NCBI GenBank assembly: GCA_900557355.1
Contig: USSR01000174.1
Location: forward strand, 1 to 10,832
DNA: 10,832 nucleotides
From: an uncultured Bacteroides sp.
Lineage (GTDB): Bacteria; Bacteroidota; Bacteroidia; Bacteroidales; Bacteroidaceae
Direction: 5' to 3'
Made by a program: the position numbers and the translations under genes. Position 1 is the stretch's first letter. Every line of letters starts with the position of its first letter. This document shows positions 1 to 5,626 of the stretch, in pieces. The notes below the pieces were generated by a model. It ran no database searches. It had not been told where the DNA came from and worked only from the letters and a program-made list of their open reading frames with translations.

Positions 1-154
1 TACCATCCGTACTTTCGTCAGTCGCAACGGTGTACTTTGGTTTCAGGCAGGCGGCGGCATCGTAGCCAAGAGCAATGAAGAATACGAGTTGCAAGAGGTG
101 AACAACAAACTGGGAGCACTGAAAAAGGCAATCGTAATGGCAGAGAAAATGTAA
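1..154 (+). CDS. trpE: Anthranilate synthase component I, C-terminal end (partial)
   Basis: This is the last 50 codons of a gene that begins left of the window; the frame starts at base 2 and ends with TAA at 152-154. The readable end includes RTFVSRNGVLWFQAGGGIV, which fits the conserved C-terminal core of chorismate-binding enzymes (the R-x-F-V and AGGGIV-type segment), followed by a helical tail of Glu, Asn and Lys residues. TrpE converts chorismate to anthranilate using ammonia supplied by TrpG. The next gene, trpG, begins 22 bases downstream, as expected for the trpE-trpG pair of a Bacteroides trp operon. The identification rests on a short tail plus this context, so the family is well supported but nothing can be said about the active site or the feedback site. 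Confidence 0.9.
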   Translation, partial: TIRTFVSRNGVLWFQAGGGIVAKSNEEYELQEVNNKLGALKKAIVMAEKM

Positions 155-170
155 ATTGTAAATTGTAAAT
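151..170. repeat. 7-nt tandem repeat in the trpE-trpG junction
   Basis: The end of trpE runs into nearly three copies of a 7-base unit, GTAAATT. The trpE stop codon lies in the first copy. A related tract (TCGTAAATTGTAAATCG) lies upstream of trpD at 843-874. Such A/T-rich heptamer tracts look like replication-slippage products. No function is evident beyond spacing the two cistrons and keeping the trpG translation start unstructured. Confidence 0.6.
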
Positions 171-176
171 AAAATT

Positions 177-743
177 ATGAAAACAGTAATCATAGACAAC
201 TACGACTCTTTCACCTACAACCTTGCCCATCTGGTAAAAGAACTCGGCACAGAAGTAGATGTGCTGCGCAATGATAAATTTGAGCTTGAGGAATTGGAGA
301 AATATGATAAGATCATCCTTTCACCCGGTCCCGGCATCCCCGAGGAGGCAGGCTTACTATTAGAGGTCATCCGCACTTACGCAGGACGAAAACCCATACT
401 TGGCGTCTGCCTGGGTGAACAGGCCATCGGACAAGCATTCGGCGGGAAGCTCACCAATCTGAGTGAAGTCTTTCACGGCATACAAACGAATGTGAAAATA
501 AAGAATAAAGATTACATTTTCGACGATCTTCCTACTGAAATACCAGTCGGTCGTTATCACTCCTGGGTAGTGGATACGGACGGATTTCCCGAAGAACTGG
601 TGGTCACAGCCATCAGCCCCGAAGGTCAAATCATGGCACTGAAACATCGGGAATACGATGTTCATGGCATCCAATTCCATCCGGAATCGGTACTGACTCC
701 CGATGGAAAACAGATTGTAGGCAACTGGCTGAAAGGCGTCTGA
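177..743 (+). CDS. trpG: Anthranilate synthase component II (glutamine amidotransferase)
   Basis: The product has 188 residues, the normal length for a free TrpG. It hydrolyses glutamine and passes ammonia to TrpE for anthranilate synthesis in the cytosol. It is a class I glutamine amidotransferase: the N-terminus VIIDNYDSFTYNL is typical, ILSPGPGIP lies at residues 47-55, and the nucleophile loop GVCLGEQ at 76-82 places the catalytic Cys at 78. The His-Glu pair of the triad is at 168 and 170 in GIQFHPES. The nucleophile loop has Glu where many homologues have His (GVCLGHQ); the triad itself is intact. It is not fused to trpE or trpD. The chosen ATG gives the canonical MKTVIIDNYDSF start. A 137-base gap with a complex inverted repeat separates it from trpD. 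A PabA role is formally possible, but the operon position argues for TrpG. Confidence 0.96.
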   Translation: MKTVIIDNYDSFTYNLAHLVKELGTEVDVLRNDKFELEELEKYDKIILSPGPGIPEEAGLLLEVIRTYAGRKPILGVCLGEQAIGQAFGGKLTNLSEVFHGIQTNVKIKNKDYIFDDLPTEIPVGRYHSWVVDTDGFPEELVVTAISPEGQIMALKHREYDVHGIQFHPESVLTPDGKQIVGNWLKGV

Positions 744-824
744 AATGCCACACCTCATGAGGCCGAATGCCACACTTCACGACCGTTAACATGTGGCATT
801 CCGAACGTTGAAGTGAGGCATTCC
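744..824 (+). repeat. Four-armed nested inverted repeat between trpG and trpD
   Basis: Directly after the trpG stop lie two direct copies of a unit beginning AATGCCACAC (744-758 and 765-780) and two inverted copies (792-802 and 809-824). GAATGCCACA at 765-774 pairs perfectly with TGTGGCATTC at 792-801 around a 17-nt loop. Copy 1 can pair with copy 4 (744-757 with 809-822, about 12 of 14 pairs) as an outer stem. Alternative pairings of 1 with 3 and 2 with 4 are also possible. CCTCATGAGG at 753-762 is itself a palindrome. There is no T-run after it, so it is not an ordinary intrinsic terminator. It may affect mRNA processing, stability or relative expression, or it may be a dispersed palindromic element; the function is unknown. 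Confidence 0.7.
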
Positions 825-842
825 GGACACAACAGAATTTTC

Positions 843-874
843 AATCGTAAATTGTAAATCGTCTAATCGTAAAT
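843..874. repeat. Heptamer-like A/T tract before trpD
   Basis: AATCGTAAAT occurs at 843-852 and ends again at 865-874, with TTGTAAATCG between. The tract closely resembles the GTAAATT tandem repeat before trpG. It ends six bases before the trpD start codon. No function is evident. Confidence 0.5.
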
Positions 875-880
875 AAGAAA

Positions 881-1883
881 ATGAAAGATATATTAACCCG
901 TCTCTTCAACCACGAAGAGCTTACTTCGGAAGAAACCAAGCAAATTCTCCTGAACATCACCCGGGAAGCTTATCCCGAAGCACAGATTTCCGCGGACCGC
1001 ATTACTCACTGTATTTCAAATGCGTAGCATCACAGTGGATGAACTAATCGGCTTTCGCGAAGCCCTTATGGAGACTCGAGTACCTATCAACTTCGCGCCT
1101 TATCGGCCTATCGATATCGTAGGTACGGGAGGTGATGGAAAGAACACGTTCAACATTTCCACTTGTGCCTGTTTTGTGGTGGCCGGAGCCGGTTACAAAG
1201 TTGCCAAACATGGCAATTATGGTGCCACTTCCGTCAGTGGAGCAAGCAATGTCATGGAGCAACACGGCATCCGTTTCACCAATGATCCCGACAAGTTGAA
1301 ACGCAGCATGGACGAATGTAACATCGCCTACTTGCACGCCCAACTTTTCAATCCGGCAATGAAGTTCGTCGGCCCTGTGCGCAAGGCATTGGGAGTACGT
1401 ACACTGTTCAACCTTCTTGGCCCGCTTGTCAATCCTTGCAAGCCTACTTACCAGTTGCTCGGTGTGGCCGATCTTGCACAGATGCGACTCTACACAAATG
1501 TTTTTTACAAACTCGGCATCGATTTTGCAGTAGTCAACAGTCTCGATAGCTACGACGAAATTTCCCTCACGGACGAATTCAAAGTCATGACGCGCAATTA
1601 CGAACGGATTTACCGTCCGCAAGCGCTGGGTTTCAATGCCGCACAGCCCGAAGAGCTCTTCGGTGGAGCCTGCAAAGAGGATGCCGCCCGCATCTTTGAC
1701 AACATTCTGAATAACCGTGCCACACGTGCCCAAACGCAATGTGTCATTGTCAACGCCGCCTTTGCCATCCAAGTGATGGAACCTGAAAAGGAAATCGAAG
1801 AATGCATTGCCATCGCTCGCCAATCGCTGGAGAGTGGACGGGCACTGGAGACGTTGAAGAAGTTTATAGAAATCAATAAATGA
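881..1883 (+). pseudogene. trpD: Anthranilate phosphoribosyltransferase, frameshifted
   Basis: TrpD transfers phosphoribosyl from PRPP to anthranilate, the second step of tryptophan synthesis. The gene starts at ATG 881 (MKDILTRLFNHEEL, the typical N-terminal helix) but this frame stops at TAG 1025-1027 after 48 codons. The remainder, from ATG 1020 to TGA 1881-1883 (287 residues), is open in another frame and carries the hallmarks: GTGGDG at 1122-1139, the KHGN...SGAS segment at 1206-1268 and FNLLGPLVNP at 1407-1436. Reading back in that frame gives ALLTVFQMRS, which belongs directly after QISA of the first piece. The frames are displaced near 990-1000, where CCGC-GGA-CCGC looks like a 7-base insertion. 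Removing 7 bases restores a 331-residue protein of normal family length. The C-terminal piece alone keeps the PRPP site but lacks the first ~45 residues of the helical domain. It could be a real mutation, a phase-variable state or a sequence error. Confidence 0.85.
990..1000 (+). other. Putative 7-bp insertion (CCGC-GGA-CCGC) causing the trpD frameshift
   Basis: The two readable trpD frames meet here. CCGC occurs at 990-993 and again at 997-1000, separated by GGA. Deleting one CCGC plus the GGA gives the continuous peptide QISALLTVFQM, which matches the usual spacing of this part of TrpD as I know it from related proteins. A 4-bp direct repeat around a few extra bases resembles an imprecise transposon-excision scar or a slippage product. 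That origin is inference; the repeat and the frame change are directly visible. Confidence 0.6.
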
Positions 1884-1901
1884 GTTACGAGCTACAAAAA
1901 T

Positions 1902-2744
1902 ATGAAAGATATTTTATCCGAAATCATCGCCCACAAGCGGATTGAGATAGAGCAGCAAAAGCAAGCCGTCTCTCTCAGTCAATTGCAAGAACAAGCTGCT
2001 GTCATGATGCAGGAAACTGCCGGAACCGGAGTTTCCGGTACAACGCCCGTCCGCAGCATGAAACGTGCACTTGCAAGCTCTCCATCCGGCATCATTGCCG
2101 AGTTCAAACGCCGTTCCCCTTCCAAAGGCTGGATCAAGGAAAACGCACAGGCCAATCTCATTCCACCTGCCTATGAAACTGCCGGAGCTTCCGCCCTCTC
2201 CATCCTCACGGATGAAAAGTTCTTCGGCGGAACTCTGCGTGACATCCGTACAGCACGCCCGTTGGTCAACATCCCGATCCTGCGTAAGGACTTCATCATC
2301 GACAAATATCAGCTTCTGCAAGCCCGCATTGTAGGTGCCGATGCAGTACTGCTCATTGCCGCCTGCCTCACACCTGATGAGTGCCACACGCTCACCATAC
2401 AGGCACACGAACTTGGACTTGAAGTTCTGCTTGAAGTACACAGCACCTCCGAACTCTCCTATATATATAAGGAGACGGATATGGTCGGCGTCAACAACCG
2501 TAATCTGGGCAGCTTCGTCACCGATATAAAAAACTCTTTCCGCATTGCAGAAGAGTTAAAAAATGCCGTTGCTGAAATTGATTTTCAGACGCCTCCGCTG
2601 CTCGTTTCCGAAAGTGGTCTTTCGCACCCTGAAACCATCCGTGAGCTACGCTCGGCAGGCTTCCGTGGTTTCCTTATGGGAGAGACGTTCATGCGTACAG
2701 ACGATCCCGGGAGCACATTGGAAGAACTCATTCGCGGTATATAA
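1902..2744 (+). CDS. trpC: Indole-3-glycerol phosphate synthase
   Basis: The product has 280 residues, somewhat longer than the common ~260 because of a loop near residues 36-50 rich in Gly, Thr and Ser. It closes carboxyphenylaminodeoxyribulose phosphate to indole-3-glycerol phosphate. The (beta/alpha)8-barrel motifs appear in order: IIAEFKRRSPSKG at 64-76 (Glu67 and Lys69), LRKDF at 127-131 (Lys129, the likely general acid), LEVH at 177-180 (Glu178), VGVNNRNL at 195-202 and VSESG at 235-239 (Glu237), then GFLMGE at 256-261 for phosphate binding. It is a free-standing enzyme, not fused to TrpF as in enterobacteria. It begins 18 bases after trpD, so co-transcription is expected. The junction GAGTTACGAGCTAC is a short repeat of the kind seen elsewhere in the operon. 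Confidence 0.96.
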   Translation: MKDILSEIIAHKRIEIEQQKQAVSLSQLQEQAAVMMQETAGTGVSGTTPVRSMKRALASSPSGIIAEFKRRSPSKGWIKENAQANLIPPAYETAGASALSILTDEKFFGGTLRDIRTARPLVNIPILRKDFIIDKYQLLQARIVGADAVLLIAACLTPDECHTLTIQAHELGLEVLLEVHSTSELSYIYKETDMVGVNNRNLGSFVTDIKNSFRIAEELKNAVAEIDFQTPPLLVSESGLSHPETIRELRSAGFRGFLMGETFMRTDDPGSTLEELIRGI

Positions 2745-2799
2745 ATTTGGAAATTCACACATAATTTCATATATTCGTGATTTTAAGGTACATAATCCC

Positions 2800-3417
2800 A
2801 TGAATACAATGATCAAAGTATGCGGAATGACCGATGCAGGCAATATCCGCGATGTAGAAGTATTAGGTGTAGATATGATCGGTTTTATCTTCTACCCCAA
2901 ATCCCCCAGATACCTGTATCAGATACCCAGGTACCTGCCTACGCTTGCCAAACGTGTCGGTGTTTTCGTCAACGAAACCAAAGAAAACATCCTTATGTAT
3001 GTCGACCGTTTCGGTCTGAACTATGTCCAGTTGCACGGTAACGAATCACCCGAATATTGCCGCACCCTTCATTCACACGGTATCCGGATCATCAAAGCGT
3101 TTTCCATCGCCTTGCCCAAGGATCTTCTTGCCATTTTCAATTATGAAGGTTTCTGCGACTACTATCTGTTCGATACACGTACCGTCCACTATGGTGGTTC
3201 CGGACAGCAATTCGACTGGAGCATTCTGCAACGTTACACTGGCAGTACCCCTTTCCTGCTTAGCGGTGGCATCAATTCTTACAGCGTCAAAGCCCTGAAA
3301 GAATTCCACCATCCCCGCCTTGCCGGTATCGATATCAACAGTCGCTTCGAGACATCTCCGGGCATCAAGGATGTGGAACGGATCGAACGTTTTCTCAAAG
3401 AATTAAGAACGAATTAA
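2800..3417 (+). CDS. trpF: Phosphoribosylanthranilate isomerase
   Basis: The product has 205 residues, normal for a monofunctional TrpF. It performs the Amadori rearrangement of phosphoribosylanthranilate, the step between TrpD and TrpC. Visible motifs are KVCGM at 6-10 with the catalytic Cys8, FYPKSPRYL at 31-39, VGVFVNE at 53-59, VQLHGNES at 76-83, LFDT at 123-126 with the catalytic Asp125, GGSGQQFDW at 132-140, LLSGGI at 153-158 and GIDINSRFE at 176-184. The open frame extends far upstream, overlapping trpC in another frame, so the start was set at ATG 2800. That start leaves only three residues before the conserved MIKVCGM; ATG 2809 is an equally plausible start. It lies 55 bases after trpC and 15 bases before trpA. 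Confidence 0.95.
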   Translation: MNTMIKVCGMTDAGNIRDVEVLGVDMIGFIFYPKSPRYLYQIPRYLPTLAKRVGVFVNETKENILMYVDRFGLNYVQLHGNESPEYCRTLHSHGIRIIKAFSIALPKDLLAIFNYEGFCDYYLFDTRTVHYGGSGQQFDWSILQRYTGSTPFLLSGGINSYSVKALKEFHHPRLAGIDINSRFETSPGIKDVERIERFLKELRTN

Positions 3418-3432
3418 ATTTAGAATAACATC

Positions 3433-4209
3433 ATGAATCGTATAAATCAACTTTTTCAGGACAGCCCTAAAAACTTGCTGTCCATCTACTTCTGTGCCGG
3501 TTGCCCAACCCTGGAAGGTACTGCCGACGTCATCCGTACCCTCGAACGCAATGGGGTCCATTCGATTGAAATCGGTATTCCCTTCAGTGACCCGATGGCT
3601 GACGGCATCGTTATTCAGGAAGCTGCTACCCGTGCTCTCCGCAACGGTATGTCGCTGCGTATTTTGTTTGAGCAACTCCGCGATATCCGTAACGATGTCC
3701 GTATTCCTCTCATCCTGATGGGGTATCTCAACCCTATTATGAAATTCGGGTTCGAGGCTTTCTGTCAGAAATGCGTAGAATGTGGTATCGACGGCGTTAT
3801 TATTCCCGATCTTCCCTTCAAAGATTACGAAGAAACGTATAAACCTATTGCCGACCGTTACGACATCCGTGTCATCATGCTCATCACCCCCGAAACCAGC
3901 GAGGCTCGCGTCCGCGAAATCGACGAACATACCAACGGCTTCATCTATATGGTGTCCAGCGCTGCTACTACCGGTGCCCAAAAAGATTTCGATAGCCAGA
4001 AGCAAGCTTATTTCAAAAAGATACAGGATATGCACCTGCGCAATCCCCGCATGGTTGGCTTCGGCATCTATAACAAACAGACATTTGACGCCGCTTGTGC
4101 CAACTCTTCCGGTGCTATCATCGGTAGCCGATTCGTCACCTTGCTGAATGAAGCTGAAGGAGATGCGGAAAAGGCGATCACACAGCTGAAAGAAAATGTA
4201 GGAAGGTGA
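3433..4209 (+). CDS. trpA: Tryptophan synthase alpha chain
   Basis: The product has 258 residues, close to the usual 255-270. It cleaves indole-3-glycerol phosphate to indole and glyceraldehyde-3-phosphate and channels indole to TrpB. IEIGIPFSDPMADG at 45-58 holds both catalytic acids, Glu46 and Asp57. Other family segments are FCAGCPTLEG near 20-29, ILMGYLNPI near 94-102, GVIIPDLP, YMVSSAATTG, VGFGI and IIGSRFV. The N-terminal tail is slightly short, as in other Bacteroidetes TrpA proteins. trpB is not adjacent; in Bacteroides operons it is normally the first gene, so it should lie left of this window. The TGA stop sits inside the first octamer of the terminator repeat, so trpA is the last gene of the operon. 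Confidence 0.97.
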   Translation: MNRINQLFQDSPKNLLSIYFCAGCPTLEGTADVIRTLERNGVHSIEIGIPFSDPMADGIVIQEAATRALRNGMSLRILFEQLRDIRNDVRIPLILMGYLNPIMKFGFEAFCQKCVECGIDGVIIPDLPFKDYEETYKPIADRYDIRVIMLITPETSEARVREIDEHTNGFIYMVSSAATTGAQKDFDSQKQAYFKKIQDMHLRNPRMVGFGIYNKQTFDAACANSSGAIIGSRFVTLLNEAEGDAEKAITQLKENVGR

Positions 4210-4290
4210 TAAGGTGGTAGGGTGATAGAGTGATCGGGTGATAAAGGCAGCAATATCATCTTACCACCCTACCACCCTATCACTTTTTTT
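4205..4290 (+). terminator. trp operon terminator built from octamer repeats
   Basis: Five tandem octamers of the type GGTGATAG run from 4205 to 4244, and three inverted octamers from 4261 to 4284 (TTACCACC, CTACCACC, CTATCACT). Bases 4206-4228 pair with 4261-4283 over about 22 positions with only two clear mismatches, and a T7 run follows at 4284-4290. This is a strong intrinsic terminator for the + strand. The stem includes the trpA stop codon, so ribosomes finishing trpA would cover its 5' arm. Confidence 0.88.
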
Positions 4291-4292
4291 CC

Positions 4293-4300
4293 TATCTTTG
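4293..4300 (+). promoter_or_regulatory. ansA promoter, Bacteroides -7 box
   Basis: TATCTTTG matches the Bacteroides -7 consensus TAnnTTTG exactly. A start site a few bases downstream would leave an untranslated leader of about 20 nt before ansA. The -33 region would fall in the terminator T-run, where only a T-rich match to TTTG exists. Its position just after a strong terminator supports independent transcription of ansA. Confidence 0.72.
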
Positions 4301-4325
4301 CACTCAGAATAATCAAAACCCGATT

Positions 4326-5372
4326 ATGTTTATGAAGATCGACTACCCATCTGTGTTACTGATATATACTGGCGGAACCATCGGTATGATAGAAAACCCG
4401 GAGACAGGTGCGCTTGAAAATTTCAACTTCGACCATCTTCTCAAACATGTTCCCGAACTGAAACGTTTCAATTATCGCATCTCTTCCTACCAGTTCGATC
4501 CGCCCATCGACTCTTCGGACATGGAGCCTTCGCTTTGGGCAAAAATCGTAAAGATTATCAACTACAATTATGACTATTTCGACGGTTTTGTCATCCTTCA
4601 TGGCACCGACACCATGTCTTACACAGCTTCTGCCCTCAGCTTCATGCTCGAAAACCTGGCTAAACCTGTCATTCTCACAGGCTCCCAGCTCCCTATCGGT
4701 ACCTTGCGCACAGACGGAAAAGAAAATCTGATTACCGCTATTGAGATAGCTGCCGCAAAAAATCCCGACGGTACTCCCATAGTGCCCGAAGTGTGTATCT
4801 TCTTCGAGAACGAACTGATGCGTGGAAACCGTACTACAAAGATTAACGCCGAAAACTTTAACGCATTCCGTTCATTCAACTATCCCTCACTGGCTCATGC
4901 AGGCATCCACATCAAGTACGATGCACATATCATCCGCCGTCCTGATCCGACACGCCCCATGAAGCCCCATTATCTGTTTGATACCAATGTAGTTATGCTT
5001 ACCCTCTTTCCGGGCATTCAGGAAAGTATCATCAACTCAGTTCTTCACGTCCCCGGTCTGAAAGCAGTCGTACTCAAAACCTTCGGTTCCGGTAATGCCC
5101 CTCAAAAGGAGTGGTTCATCCAGCAACTCAAAGATGCTACCGAGCGCGGTATCATTATTGTAAATATTACCCAATGCCAACGTGGCATAGTTGAAATGGG
5201 ACGTTACGAGACCGGCCTGAAACTTCTCCAGGCAGGCGTTATCAGTGGTTATGACAGCACCCCCGAATGCGCAGTCACCAAACTTATGTTCCTTCTCGGC
5301 CATGGTCTCAGCCAGGCAGAAATCCGTTACCGCATGAACTCCGACCTTGCGGGAGAAATCACCAAAGCATAA
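4326..5372 (+). CDS. ansA: Type I (cytosolic) L-asparaginase
   Basis: The product has 348 residues, near the ~340 of E. coli AnsA. It hydrolyses L-asparagine to aspartate and ammonia. The first catalytic Thr is Thr15 in YTGGTIGM (14-21). The second motif, LHGTDTM at 91-97, gives the Thr94-Asp95 pair. The conserved Lys is in GNRTTK (Lys172). The C-terminal CQRGIVEMGRYETG segment fits the allosteric and C-terminal domain of type I enzymes. There is no signal peptide, which argues for the cytosolic type I over the periplasmic type II enzyme. ATG 4326 was taken as the start; ATG 4332 in the same frame is also possible. It has its own promoter and is not part of the trp operon, and no partner gene follows on the same transcript. 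Confidence 0.93.
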   Translation: MFMKIDYPSVLLIYTGGTIGMIENPETGALENFNFDHLLKHVPELKRFNYRISSYQFDPPIDSSDMEPSLWAKIVKIINYNYDYFDGFVILHGTDTMSYTASALSFMLENLAKPVILTGSQLPIGTLRTDGKENLITAIEIAAAKNPDGTPIVPEVCIFFENELMRGNRTTKINAENFNAFRSFNYPSLAHAGIHIKYDAHIIRRPDPTRPMKPHYLFDTNVVMLTLFPGIQESIINSVLHVPGLKAVVLKTFGSGNAPQKEWFIQQLKDATERGIIIVNITQCQRGIVEMGRYETGLKLLQAGVISGYDSTPECAVTKLMFLLGHGLSQAEIRYRMNSDLAGEITKA

Positions 5373-5576
5373 GCCATAGCTAGATCTTAAAGGCCAAAAA
5401 AATCAACTTTCCCTCCTCTTTTCAAAATTCCGATAACTATAAAACTATAAAGTTAAAAGGAAAAATGAGCAATTAGCTGTTACATAGGCTGAAATGTTCA
5501 CTAAACATATTTTAAGTAAAACGCAGACAAAGTTGTTAAAAGACATAATTTACAACTAAAACTTGAATAATTTATT

Positions 5577-5584
5577 TATCTTTG
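5577..5584 (+). promoter_or_regulatory. Promoter of the LruC-domain lipoprotein gene (-7 box)
   Basis: TATCTTTG at 5577-5584 matches TAnnTTTG exactly and lies 42 bases before the start codon. No clear TTTG is seen at the expected -33 distance. A bulged inverted repeat (AGTTGTTAAA at 5531-5540 with TTTACAACT at 5549-5557) lies just upstream, where an activator or repressor might bind. The rest of the 254-base gap after ansA is A/T-rich and shows no gene and no convincing terminator for ansA. Confidence 0.7.
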
Positions 5585-5626
5585 AACCGCAAAAGCTAAC
5601 CAATATAACATTAAAATAAGAGAAGT

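Noticed and set aside
76..82. TrpG nucleophile loop with Glu instead of His (residue numbering)
   Set aside because: GVCLGEQ differs from the common GVCLGHQ, but the catalytic Cys, His and Glu are intact and this position varies in the family, so I do not call it a defect.
744..824. Repeat region read as a CRISPR array
   Set aside because: The units are only about 12-16 bases, occur in both orientations, lack regular spacers and lie between trp genes.
1044..1823. Long open frame on the minus strand opposite trpD
   Set aside because: It lies opposite a clearly conserved enzyme and its translation shows no family motif; it is a shadow of codon bias.
2563..2799. Upstream extension of the trpF reading frame
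   Set aside because: It overlaps the end of trpC in another frame and adds residues unrelated to TrpF. The conserved MIKVCGM start fits ATG 2800 or 2809.
3403..4035. Minus-strand open frame of 210 codons opposite trpA
   Set aside because: trpA motifs on the + strand explain the region; the opposite frame has no recognisable domain or promoter.
5373..5470. Terminator directly after ansA
   Set aside because: Only short, weak pairings are visible and no hairpin is followed by a proper T-run, so none was annotated.
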